Positions 27,071 to 35,306 of a DNA stretch of 64,000 nucleotides are shown here, piece after piece (within the stretch, counting starts at the first letter, position 1; each line of letters begins with the position of its first letter). The notes beneath the pieces are model-generated. The model was given only the letters and a program-made list of their open reading frames with translations, did no database searches and had not been told where the DNA came from. The stretch lies in the NCBI RefSeq assembly GCF_900188235.1, contig NZ_FZNT01000008.1:184122-248121 (forward strand), in the 5' to 3' direction. The DNA comes from Lutibacter agarilyticus. Lineage in GTDB: Bacteria; Bacteroidota; Bacteroidia; Flavobacteriales; Flavobacteriaceae. Position numbers and translations under genes: made by a program.

Positions 27071-28588
27071 ATGAACAAGAAAGTAATTTTAATGATTTTA
27101 GATGGCTGGGGAATAACGCAAGAGCCTGAGGTTTCTGCAATTTATAATGCCAGCACATCTTACATTGATAGTTTATACAATATATATCCAAATGCAAGCT
27201 TAAGAACTGACGGTGAACACGTTGGATTACCTGTAGGGCAAATGGGAAATAGTGAAGTTGGTCATATGAATTTAGGTGCTGGTAGAATTGTTTACCAAAA
27301 CTTAGTTAGAATTAATATGGCTGTTGAAAACAAAACTTTAGGTCAAGAAAAAGTATTAATTAATGCACTTAACTACGCTAAAGAAAACAATAAAAACATT
27401 CATTTATTAGGCTTAGTTTCTAACGGTGGAATTCACTCACACATTAACCACCTTAAAGGGCTATTAGATGTTGCAGCTGAAAACAATGCTGAAAACGTGT
27501 ATTTACATGCTTTTACTGATGGTAGAGATTGTGATCCAAAATCTGGAGCTTTCTTTATAAATGAAGTTGAAGAGCATATGGCTAAAACTACTGGAAAAGT
27601 TGCCTCTATTACTGGTCGTTACTATGCTATGGATCGTGATAACCGTTGGGAACGTGTAAAAGTAGCTTACGATGCTGTTGTAAATGCAACTGGTGAAAAA
27701 AGCACCAATGCTGTTAAAAGTTTAGAAGCTAATTACGCAAATAATGTAACAGACGAATTTATCAAGCCAATTATTATGGCTGATGAAAACGGTGTTCCAA
27801 AAGCGCAAATTAAAGAAGATGATGTTGTAATTTTCTTTAACTACAGAACAGATAGAGGTCGTGAATTAACAGAAGTGTTATCTCAAAAAGCTTTCCCTGA
27901 ATTTGGAATGGAGCCTTTAAAATTACATTACGTAACTATGACTAATTACGATGCTACTTTTAAAGGAATTAATGTTATTTATAATACAGATAACTTAGAA
28001 GACACTTTAGGTGAAGTTTTAGAAAAAGCAGGCAAAAAACAAATTAGAATTGCTGAAACTGAAAAATATCCTCATGTTACATTTTTCTTTTCTGGAGGAA
28101 GAGAAAGTGAATTTGAAGGTGAAAGCAGATTATTATGCCCGTCACCAAAAGTTGCAACTTACGACTTACAACCAGAAATGAGCGCATTTGATATTAAAAA
28201 TGCAATTATTCCTGAATTAGAAAAAGGAGATGTTGATTTTGTATGTTTAAATTTTGCTAACGGAGATATGGTTGGTCATACAGGTGTTATGGAAGCAGCT
28301 ATTAAAGCTTGTGAAGCTGTAGATACTTGTGTTAAAGATGTAATTACTGCTGCAAATGATAATGATTATACGGTATTAGTAATTGCCGATCACGGTAACT
28401 GTGAAACTATGAAAAATCCTGATGGATCTCCTCATACAGCACACACAACAAACCCAGTTCCTTTTATTTTAGTTGACAAAGATTTAAAAGAAATTAAAGA
28501 TGGTGTTTTAGGTGATATTGCTCCAACAATTTTAAAATTAATGGGCGTTGAACAACCAGCAGCAATGACACGTCATTCATTAATCTAA
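27071..28588 (+). CDS. gpmI: 2,3-bisphosphoglycerate-independent phosphoglycerate mutase
   Basis: Interconverts 3- and 2-phosphoglycerate in glycolysis and gluconeogenesis, using two Mn ions and a phosphoserine intermediate. It has 505 residues, the normal length. ILMILDGWG at the N-terminus and MGNSEVGHMNLGAGR (nucleophilic Ser) are present, as are TDGRDCDP and C-terminal VIADHGNCE with metal-binding Asp/His. It stands alone on the plus strand and is followed after 33 bp by a thioredoxin-like gene. Confidence 0.95.
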   Translation: MNKKVILMILDGWGITQEPEVSAIYNASTSYIDSLYNIYPNASLRTDGEHVGLPVGQMGNSEVGHMNLGAGRIVYQNLVRINMAVENKTLGQEKVLINALNYAKENNKNIHLLGLVSNGGIHSHINHLKGLLDVAAENNAENVYLHAFTDGRDCDPKSGAFFINEVEEHMAKTTGKVASITGRYYAMDRDNRWERVKVAYDAVVNATGEKSTNAVKSLEANYANNVTDEFIKPIIMADENGVPKAQIKEDDVVIFFNYRTDRGRELTEVLSQKAFPEFGMEPLKLHYVTMTNYDATFKGINVIYNTDNLEDTLGEVLEKAGKKQIRIAETEKYPHVTFFFSGGRESEFEGESRLLCPSPKVATYDLQPEMSAFDIKNAIIPELEKGDVDFVCLNFANGDMVGHTGVMEAAIKACEAVDTCVKDVITAANDNDYTVLVIADHGNCETMKNPDGSPHTAHTTNPVPFILVDKDLKEIKDGVLGDIAPTILKLMGVEQPAAMTRHSLI

Positions 28589-28621
28589 TTTTGTACATTT
28601 ACCTGTATTAAAATATTAATA

Positions 28622-29152
28622 ATGAAGAAAATTTTATTCAGTTTAGTTCTAATTTTATCTTTAAATTGTTTTGCTCAAGATGAAAAAGGAATAGCAATTT
28701 TAGATGATGATGAAAATTTAGTTGGTATTGCTACCAAAGCTAATTTTACAGAAGCACCTTTTAATATCTGGTTTCATTTTAATTATGAAGATTATGAAAT
28801 GGACGAGGATACGGTTGAAAAGCTAGCTCCTTTGTTAGAAGACATAACTATTAAAGCATTTATGGGAACTTGGTGTAGCGATAGTCAAGAGCAAACACCT
28901 GTTTTTTATAAAGTGCTAGACGCTGCTGAATTTAATTATGATAATTTAGAAATGGTAGCTGTTGACGTGGACAAAAAAACACCCGATAATTTGCAACAAG
29001 GCTTAAACATTGAACGTGTTCCTACGTTTATACTTTATAAAAATGGAGTTGAAATTGGACGTTTTGTTGAATATCCAAGAGAAAGCGTGGAAGCTGATAT
29101 ATTTAAAATTGTAAGTGGCCAATCTTACAAACACTCATACGAAGACGAGTAG
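28622..29152 (+). CDS. Exported thioredoxin-family protein
   Basis: A 176-residue protein with a signal peptide (ILFSLVLILSLNCFAQ). It has a thioredoxin fold in which the usual CxxC reads W-C-S-D-S, so the second cysteine is missing. The cis-Pro segment ERVPTFILYKNG is kept. With one active-site Cys it may act in thiol isomerisation, binding or sensing rather than classical disulfide exchange. It lies 33 bp after gpmI and ends at the bidirectional terminator. Confidence 0.8.
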   Translation: MKKILFSLVLILSLNCFAQDEKGIAILDDDENLVGIATKANFTEAPFNIWFHFNYEDYEMDEDTVEKLAPLLEDITIKAFMGTWCSDSQEQTPVFYKVLDAAEFNYDNLEMVAVDVDKKTPDNLQQGLNIERVPTFILYKNGVEIGRFVEYPRESVEADIFKIVSGQSYKHSYEDE

Positions 29153-29175
29153 AATTTACAAATAAAATAGTATTA

Positions 29176-29205
29176 AAAAGAGGTTGTTTTCGCAACCTCA
29201 TTTTT
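29176..29205. terminator. Bidirectional terminator between a thioredoxin-like gene and hypC
   Basis: GAGGTTG (29180-29186) pairs with CAACCTC (29193-29199), with AAAAA before and TTTTT after. It serves the two convergent genes whose stops are 51 bp apart. Confidence 0.8.
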
Positions 29206-29458
29206 ATTCCTCATTATCTAATTCGTGCAACTCATCAAGTTGTTTCAACAAATCAAATGTTTTTTTAGCTTCATCTTCATCAATAGTTGAAATAGCAGCT
29301 CCAACGTGCACCAGTACATAATCGCCAACATTAGCTTCAGGCACCAAGGTTAAACTCACCTCTTTTATAATACCATCAAACGAAACTTTTCCCACTCTAA
29401 AAACTTCATCTAATTGCGAAGTAATTGCTATTAATTTTCCAGGAATTGATAAACACAT
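29204..29458 (-). CDS. hypC: [NiFe]-hydrogenase maturation chaperone HypC
   Basis: An 84-residue chaperone that carries the Fe(CN)2CO unit with HypD and delivers it to the hydrogenase large subunit. It begins MCLSIPGKL; the Cys2 that is essential after Met removal is present. A VGDYVLVHVGAAIS segment forms the OB-fold core. It is the last gene of the minus-strand hypA-hypB-hypC group, but a repeat-filled 188-bp gap separates it from hypB. Confidence 0.92.
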   Translation of the reverse strand: MCLSIPGKLIAITSQLDEVFRVGKVSFDGIIKEVSLTLVPEANVGDYVLVHVGAAISTIDEDEAKKTFDLLKQLDELHELDNEE

Positions 29459-29474
29459 AATTTTAATTTTATTT

Positions 29475-29560
29475 AGGGTGTTCCCTTTCAGGTCGCGCTT
29501 TCCGTTATATCTTTTTCTTCGTTACACTTCAAAAAAGGATGCCACTTCAATCGCTAACAC
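29475..29560. repeat. Dispersed flavobacterial repeat fragment between hypB and hypC
   Basis: The stretch from AGGGTGTTCCCTTTCAGGTC to CAATCGCTAACAC is GC-richer than its surroundings. From memory it resembles intergenic repeats seen in many copies in Bacteroidota genomes. No open frame is present. Confidence 0.45.
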
Positions 29561-29573
29561 AAAATTTTGTTTG

Positions 29574-29640
29574 GTGGTTGAGCAGAGTCAAATTAACTAT
29601 TAAGTTTTACTATTACGTAGTTTCTACTCCGCTCAACCAC
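29574..29640. repeat. Inverted-repeat element between hypB and hypC
   Basis: GTGGTTGAGC (29574-29583) is a perfect inverted match of GCTCAACCAC (29631-29640), with 47 bp between. This is a possible small mobile hairpin element lying right after the hypB stop. Confidence 0.6.
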
Positions 29641-29646
29641 TAGATT

Positions 29647-30477
29647 CTAAATATTCTGTTTCAACCATTTATACCAGGCATCCATACCATTACCTGTTGT
29701 TGCAGAAACTTCAAAAAATTGCAAATTAGGATTTACCTGCAATGCGTAATTTTTCAATTTTTGAACATCAATATCTACATAAGGCAACAAATCTATTTTG
29801 TTAATAATACAAACATCTGACGAATGAAACATATCTGGATATTTAATTGGCTTGTCTTCCCCTTCAGTAGTACTTATTATTACAACACGTTTGCTTTCAC
29901 CCAAATCAAACATAGACGGACACACTAAGTTCCCCACATTTTCAATCATTAAAATAGCATTGTTTTGCATCTCTAACTTTTTCACGGCACTATACACCAT
30001 ATCACTTTCTAAATGACAACCTTTACCTGTATTTATCTGAATTACAGGAACATTCAATGCATCAATTCTATTGGCATCATTCAATGTTTGCTGATCACCT
30101 TCAATCACATAAAAAGAAATCTCCTCTTTTAAATCGGACAATGTTCTTTCTAAAATAGATGTTTTCCCAGAACCCGGCGAACTAACCAAATTCAATACAA
30201 AAATATGCTTCGCTTCAAAATAACCTCTATTCCTAGCTGCCAGTAATTGATTGTTTTGCAAAATATCTTGCTCAATTTCTAACACCTTATGTTTATGGTT
30301 GTGAGTATGATTGTGAGCATGTGTATGCCCATCGTGATGGTGATGCGTATGTTCGCCATGAGAATGATTTTCATGATGATGGTGATGCCCATCATGTGAA
30401 TGCGTATGCATTTCTTCACCTGGTTTTAAAATTGTTGGACCATTATTATCAGATCCACAGCCACAAGTTCCACACAT
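29647..30477 (-). CDS. hypB: Hydrogenase nickel incorporation GTPase HypB
   Basis: GTPase that with HypA inserts nickel into the hydrogenase large subunit. The 276 residues begin with C-G-T-C-G-C, a high-affinity Ni site. A long His-rich stretch at ~22-65 can store nickel. The GTPase core has the P-loop SSPGSGKTS, IEGDQQT, NVGNLVCP and NKIDLLPY. It is 10 bp downstream of hypA. Confidence 0.95.
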   Translation of the reverse strand: MCGTCGCGSDNNGPTILKPGEEMHTHSHDGHHHHHENHSHGEHTHHHHDGHTHAHNHTHNHKHKVLEIEQDILQNNQLLAARNRGYFEAKHIFVLNLVSSPGSGKTSILERTLSDLKEEISFYVIEGDQQTLNDANRIDALNVPVIQINTGKGCHLESDMVYSAVKKLEMQNNAILMIENVGNLVCPSMFDLGESKRVVIISTTEGEDKPIKYPDMFHSSDVCIINKIDLLPYVDIDVQKLKNYALQVNPNLQFFEVSATTGNGMDAWYKWLKQNI

Positions 30478-30487
30478 ATTTTTAATT

Positions 30488-30829
30488 TTAAATTACTTCT
30501 AATGCTTTTACTTTTAATTCCTTCCCTGTTAAAATTCCTTTAAAATTGCTATTGCAATTAGGGCAACAATCGTACATATTTTCCATCTCAAATTCGGTAT
30601 CACAATCTATACACTTCCCTCTACCTTCAACCACAATAATTTTTTTTAGTGCATGTTCCAAAACAGTATCTTTTACAGCTGATTCCCAAACAAAATTCAA
30701 AGAATCTAGCTCAATACCCGATAAAACACCAACCACTAATTCAATTTTAGTTACTTTTTCCGCCTTCACTTTTGCGGTTTCATCTTCCGCAATTTTTACA
30801 ATTCCTAAGGCTATGGATAATTCGTGCAT
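30488..30829 (-). CDS. hypA: Hydrogenase nickel metallochaperone HypA
   Basis: A 113-residue nickel-binding protein, partner of HypB. The N-terminal MHELSIA holds the Ni ligand His2. The zinc site is C-x2-C...C-x2-C (GKCIDCDTEF and CCPNCNS). I start it at 30829 because the mature N-terminus must be M-H; nine upstream codons are excluded. It is the first gene of the minus-strand hyp group. Confidence 0.92.
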   Translation of the reverse strand: MHELSIALGIVKIAEDETAKVKAEKVTKIELVVGVLSGIELDSLNFVWESAVKDTVLEHALKKIIVVEGRGKCIDCDTEFEMENMYDCCPNCNSNFKGILTGKELKVKALEVI

Positions 30830-30853
30830 GGGTACAAAAAATGTATGTATTCT

Positions 30854-30861
30854 CAAAGTTA
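30854..30861 (-). promoter_or_regulatory. -7 box of hypA
   Basis: TAACTTTG on the minus strand matches the Bacteroidota -7 box, 25 bp before the hypA ATG. No good -33 TTG was found. The short inverted repeat TAAGATAAG-accat-CTTATTTTA (30903-30925) lies between hypA and hyaA and may be a shared operator. Confidence 0.45.
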
Positions 30862-31038
30862 CAAAATATCTAAAGAGAAATCATAAAATAACACCCTTCA
30901 ATTAAGATAAGACCATCTTATTTTAAACCATTCTAAATTAACCAGTTAACGTAAAACATACCTAAATTTATTATAAATTAGTTCAGCGATTTTTTTATGA
31001 ATTCTAAAAAGTCATTTTTTACTCTAAACTTTTTACCT

Positions 31039-32163
31039 ATGTCAACCAACAGCGAAAACAAAAAAACCTATTATGAAAACATCATAAAACAAGGTTACAG
31101 TCGTAGGGATTTTATGAAATTCACTACTTATATGGCTGCTTTTATGGGCTTGGAGTCTACCATGGCGGGACAAATTGCACAATCTCTAGAAAAAACACCT
31201 AGAATGCCTGTTATTTGGGAGCACTACCAAGAATGTACTTGTTGCAGCGAATCTTTCATACGGTCTGATCACCCAATAGTCGCAGATATTATTTTAGATA
31301 AAATTTCGTTAGACTATACATTGACATTAATGGCTGCATCAGGACATCAGGCGGAAGCTGCCAAGCAAGAAACCATGAAAAAATATCATGGCGAATATAT
31401 TTTATGCGTTGAAGGTTCTGTTCCAATGGGTGATGATGGAAATTATTGCTGTATTGCAGGAAAAACAGCAAAAGAAGCTTTATTAGAGGCAGCTGAAGGT
31501 GCAAAAGCTATTATTGCTTGGGGAAGTTGTGCCACAAATGGATGTGTGCAAGCTGCAAAACCAAATCCAACAGGGGCTACTCCAATTCATAAAATAATTA
31601 AAAACAAACCTATTATTAGAGTACCTGGCTGTCCGCCAATTGGAGAAGTTATGGCAGGTGTAATTGTTCATGTGGTTGCATTTGGACGTTTACCTGAATT
31701 AGACAGACTAGGAAGACCAAAAGCTTTTTACGCAAAACGCGTACACGATAGTTGTTATCGTCGTCCATATTTTGATGCTGGTTTATTTGCGGAAACCTTT
31801 GACGACCAAAATGCAAAAGATGGCTATTGCTTGTATAAAGTTGGTTGTAAAGGGCCAATGACTTACAATTCTTGTGGAACAATAAAATGGAACAATGGTG
31901 TTAGTTATCCTATTCAATCTGGTCATGGATGCATAGGCTGCAGCGAAGACGGTTTCTGGGATCACGGACCTTTTTATGAACGAATGACAAAGGTGCCTGG
32001 TATTGAGACCGAAAAAACGGCCGATGATATTGGTAAAGTAGCGGCTGGAGTATTGGCCGGCGGTATTGCGGCACATGCAATTGCAGCAAACGTTTCTAAA
32101 AGAAAAGAATTAATGCAACGAATAAATCGCGGAAAATCAAACGAACAAAATATTGACTCTTAA
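31039..32163 (+). CDS. hyaA: [NiFe] uptake hydrogenase small subunit, O2-tolerant type
   Basis: Electron-transfer subunit with three Fe-S clusters, exported by Tat. The 374 residues begin with a Tat signal (YSRRDFMKF). The proximal-cluster segment reads [11 protein letters not shown] and WGSCATNGC, giving the two extra cysteines that make the six-Cys [4Fe-3S] cluster of oxygen-tolerant group 1d enzymes such as E. coli HyaA. The C-terminal helix ([16 protein letters not shown]) anchors it in the membrane. I prefer the ATG at 31039; an in-frame ATG at 30997 would add 14 residues. It is the first gene of the plus-strand hydrogenase operon. Confidence 0.93.
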   Translation: MSTNSENKKTYYENIIKQGYSRRDFMKFTTYMAAFMGLESTMAGQIAQSLEKTPRMPVIWEHYQECTCCSESFIRSDHPIVADIILDKISLDYTLTLMAASGHQAEAAKQETMKKYHGEYILCVEGSVPMGDDGNYCCIAGKTAKEALLEAAEGAKAIIAWGSCATNGCVQAAKPNPTGATPIHKIIKNKPIIRVPGCPPIGEVMAGVIVHVVAFGRLPELDRLGRPKAFYAKRVHDSCYRRPYFDAGLFAETFDDQNAKDGYCLYKVGCKGPMTYNSCGTIKWNNGVSYPIQSGHGCIGCSEDGFWDHGPFYERMTKVPGIETEKTADDIGKVAAGVLAGGIAAHAIAANVSKRKELMQRINRGKSNEQNIDS

Positions 32164-32174
32164 ATAGTAATACA

Positions 32175-33905
32175 ATGGCAAATAGAATAGTAGTTGATCC
32201 AATTACAAGAATTGAGGGTCATTTAAGAATAGAAGCAGAAATTAAAGATGGTGTTATTGTAGATGCATTTAGCTCTAGCACAATGGTTCGTGGTATTGAA
32301 CAAATTGTAAAAGGGCGCGACCCTAGGGATGTTTGGGCATTTGTTCAACGAACCTGTGGTGTTTGCACCACCGTTCATGCGCTTTCATCAGTTAGAGCTG
32401 TTGAAGACGCTTTAGGAATTGCTGTTCCTCAAAATGCTGAAATGGTTCGGAATATTATGGAAGGTGCTTTGTATATGCACGATCATGTAGTACACTTTTA
32501 TCATTTACATGCACTCGACTGGGTGGATGTTGTAAATTGTTTAAAAGCCGACCCTAAAAAAACTTCAGAATTAGCTCAAAGTATTTCAAAATGGCCAAAA
32601 AGTTCACCTGGCTATTTTTCTGACATTCAAAAAAGAATTCGAAAATTTGTTGAAAGCGGTCAGTTAGGAATTTTCGCTAATGGGTATTGGGGACATAAAG
32701 AGATGAAGTTACCTGCGGAAGTAAATTTATTAGCCGTTGCACATTATTTAGAAGCCCTAGAATGGCAAAAAGAAATCGTAAAAGTACATACTATTTTTGG
32801 TGGTAAAAATCCACACCCTAATTATTTAGTTGGTGGAATGGCTTGCGCAATTAATACTGAAAACCCTGGCGGATTAAACGCTGAAAGATTATCGTATGTA
32901 AAAAAATTATTACAAGAAGGAAAAGATTTTATTGACCAAGTGTACGTTCCTGATGTATTAGCCATTGCCTCATTTTATAAAGATTGGGGAGCAATTGGAA
33001 AAGGCTTCGGAAACTATATGAGTTATGGCGATTTTCCAACCAATGGATATGCTGATCTTTCAAATTTCAAATTTCCTTCAGGAATTATTTTAGATAGAGA
33101 TTTAACTAAAGTTCATGATGTTGACCATAGAGGTGACTCAATTGAAGAATTTGTAAATAATTCTTGGTACAACTATTCTGATGGCGATGAAAAAGGGAAA
33201 CATCCTTGGGATGGAGAAACTAATATTAAATATTCTGGACCAAAACCACCATATACACATTTAAATGTTGAAGAAAAATACAGTTTTATAAAAACACCGC
33301 GCTGGAAAGGACTTCCAATGGAAGTTGGACCATTAGCACGTTTGCTAGTTGGTTATGGTAGAGGAAATAAAGAAATTAAAGGAGTTGTAGATGGCGCTTT
33401 ATCGCATTTAAATGTTCCTGTTGATGCTTTATATTCTACCTTAGGAAGAACAGCAGCTCGTGCTATTGAATCTCAATTAGTAGCAGATTGGACACTTGAA
33501 TTTTTCGATACTTTAATGAATAACATTAAAAATGGTGATGAACGAATGGCTAATATGGACAAGTGGGAACCTTCAACTTGGCCAAAAGAAGCTAAAGGTG
33601 TTGGTTTTATGGAAGCTCCTCGTGGCGCATTAGGACATTGGATTAAAATTAAAGATGGTAAAACTGAAAATTACCAACAAGTAGTTCCAAGTACTTGGAA
33701 TGCTTCACCACGCGATCCAAAAGGTCAACGTTCTGCGTACGAATCAACACTAATTGGCACTCCGGTAGCAGATCCAGAGTTACCATTAGAAATTATTAGA
33801 ACAATACATTCTTTTGATCCTTGTATTGCGTGTGCTGTGCATTTATATGATGAACATGGAAAACATATTTCACAAGTTCAAAATATATCAAGTTGTGATA
33901 GTTAA
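32175..33905 (+). CDS. hyaB: [NiFe] uptake hydrogenase large subunit
   Basis: Catalytic subunit that oxidises H2 at a Ni-Fe(CN)2CO site. It has 576 residues. The metal cysteines are in RTCGVC (C61, C64) and DPCIACAVH (C550, C553). About 20 residues after H556 are the C-terminal peptide removed by the protease encoded two genes downstream. It starts 11 bp after the small subunit. Both ligand pairs are intact, so it should be active. Confidence 0.96.
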   Translation: MANRIVVDPITRIEGHLRIEAEIKDGVIVDAFSSSTMVRGIEQIVKGRDPRDVWAFVQRTCGVCTTVHALSSVRAVEDALGIAVPQNAEMVRNIMEGALYMHDHVVHFYHLHALDWVDVVNCLKADPKKTSELAQSISKWPKSSPGYFSDIQKRIRKFVESGQLGIFANGYWGHKEMKLPAEVNLLAVAHYLEALEWQKEIVKVHTIFGGKNPHPNYLVGGMACAINTENPGGLNAERLSYVKKLLQEGKDFIDQVYVPDVLAIASFYKDWGAIGKGFGNYMSYGDFPTNGYADLSNFKFPSGIILDRDLTKVHDVDHRGDSIEEFVNNSWYNYSDGDEKGKHPWDGETNIKYSGPKPPYTHLNVEEKYSFIKTPRWKGLPMEVGPLARLLVGYGRGNKEIKGVVDGALSHLNVPVDALYSTLGRTAARAIESQLVADWTLEFFDTLMNNIKNGDERMANMDKWEPSTWPKEAKGVGFMEAPRGALGHWIKIKDGKTENYQQVVPSTWNASPRDPKGQRSAYESTLIGTPVADPELPLEIIRTIHSFDPCIACAVHLYDEHGKHISQVQNISSCDS

Positions 33906-33915
33906 ACTCTAAATT

Positions 33916-34665
33916 ATGGAAACTAAAAACTTTAAACGAGTCCTAGTCTGGGAACTTCCCGTTCGCATTTTCCATTGGGTAAATGTGCTCACAATTATTG
34001 CGCTCACAATTACAGGTTTTATCATTGCAAATCCGCCTGCAATTTTATCAAATATGGAAGCAACAGACTTACATACCTTCGGAATTGTTAGATTCATCCA
34101 TTTTTCTTCAGCCTATATTTTCTTTTTTAATATGTTAATGCGAATTTATTGGGCTTTCGTAGGAAATCAATTTGCAAGTTGGAGAGCTTTTTGGCCTTTC
34201 AGTAAAAAAATGTGGAACAATGTATGGCACGTTTTAAAAATTGACATTTTATTAATGAATGAAGAAAAAGAAGATTTAAGTAATATTAGTATTGGGCATA
34301 ACAGTGTGGCAGCTTTCTCATACATTGCGCTATTTATGTTAGCCTTAATACAAGTTTTCACTGGCTTTGCATTGTATGCTGATATGTCAGCTTGGGGATT
34401 ACCAAAATTATTTTATTGGGTAATTCCATTATTTGGAAGTGAATTTATGGTAAGAACTATACACCATATTACTATGTGGGGATTTATCTTATTTAGCATG
34501 GCACATATTTACTTGGTTTTTTATCATGATTGGTTAGAAGGTCGTGGCGAAGTATCATCTATGTTTGGTGGCTATAAATTTGTAAGAAGAAAACGTATAA
34601 AAACAAAGAGGAAAATTGAAAAAGAAGGAAAAATAATAATTGTTGAAGAAGAATTAGACGAATAG
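33916..34665 (+). CDS. hyaC: Hydrogenase b-type cytochrome subunit
   Basis: Membrane dihaem cytochrome b that passes electrons from the small subunit to quinone. The 249 residues have four membrane segments with ligand-type histidines (VWELPVRIFHWVN, VRFIHFSSAYIFFF, TIHHITMWGFILFSMAHIYLVFYHDW). The C-terminal tail is unusually basic and then acidic. It follows hyaB by 10 bp. Confidence 0.92.
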   Translation: METKNFKRVLVWELPVRIFHWVNVLTIIALTITGFIIANPPAILSNMEATDLHTFGIVRFIHFSSAYIFFFNMLMRIYWAFVGNQFASWRAFWPFSKKMWNNVWHVLKIDILLMNEEKEDLSNISIGHNSVAAFSYIALFMLALIQVFTGFALYADMSAWGLPKLFYWVIPLFGSEFMVRTIHHITMWGFILFSMAHIYLVFYHDWLEGRGEVSSMFGGYKFVRRKRIKTKRKIEKEGKIIIVEEELDE

Positions 34666-34741
34666 TTTAATACCTAAAGTAAATTCATTTAACTGAATAG
34701 TTTTTCTGTTGAATGAATTTACTTTTTTTAAATGCATTAAA

Positions 34742-35275
34742 ATGAGTGTAACTGAAAGAACTCCAGTCGCTATTAGTAGCGATTCCTATTTTTTTGAAAA
34801 AGATAAATCTAACTGCATTTTAGCAATGGGTGTAGGAAATTATTTAATGGGCGATGAAGGCATTGGCGTACATGTTATTCAAGAAATGTCAAAACAAAAA
34901 CTACCTGAATACCTTGACATACTTGACGGAGGAACAGGTGGTTTTTTACTATTAAGTTGTTTTGAAGTGTACCCAACTATTATTTTTATTGACGCAACTA
35001 TGGACGGAAAACCTGCAGGAACGGTTTCACTAATCAAACCTAAATTTGCTTCCGATTTCCCTTCTGCATTAAGCGTGCATGATGTTGGTTTAAAAGATAT
35101 GATTGAAGCCGTATATTTAATGGATCACGTTCCAACTATTCACTTATTTACCGTTTCAATTGAAGAATTAAACCCTATGACCATAGATTTGTCACAAAAA
35201 GTAAAAGAGGCCATTCCTAAAGTTATTGAGAATATAGTAAACCTTTCTAAAGAAATTCATTTAAAAAAAGTGTAA
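34742..35275 (+). CDS. hyaD: Hydrogenase maturation endopeptidase
   Basis: Cuts the C-terminal peptide from the large subunit once nickel is in place. The 177 residues show the family pattern: GVGNYLMGDEGIGVHVI with the metal-binding Glu/Asp, DGGTGGFLLL, FIDATMDGKPAG, and LSVHDVG with the third ligand His. I start it at the ATG at 34742 (MSVTERTP). Upstream TTG-initiated codons lie in AT-rich leader. Confidence 0.9.
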   Translation: MSVTERTPVAISSDSYFFEKDKSNCILAMGVGNYLMGDEGIGVHVIQEMSKQKLPEYLDILDGGTGGFLLLSCFEVYPTIIFIDATMDGKPAGTVSLIKPKFASDFPSALSVHDVGLKDMIEAVYLMDHVPTIHLFTVSIEELNPMTIDLSQKVKEAIPKVIENIVNLSKEIHLKKV

Positions 35276-35306
35276 ATTTATAGGAGCATTTTCAGTTATC
35301 AATTGA

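Noticed and set aside
30997..31038. Longer start of the hydrogenase small subunit
   Set aside because: Not excluded, but the 14 extra residues (hydrophobic, before the Tat motif) are not needed; the ATG at 31039 leaves a normal Tat leader.
31289..32076. Several antisense frames inside the hydrogenase small-subunit gene
   Set aside because: They overlap a motif-complete hyaA and have no coding features of their own.
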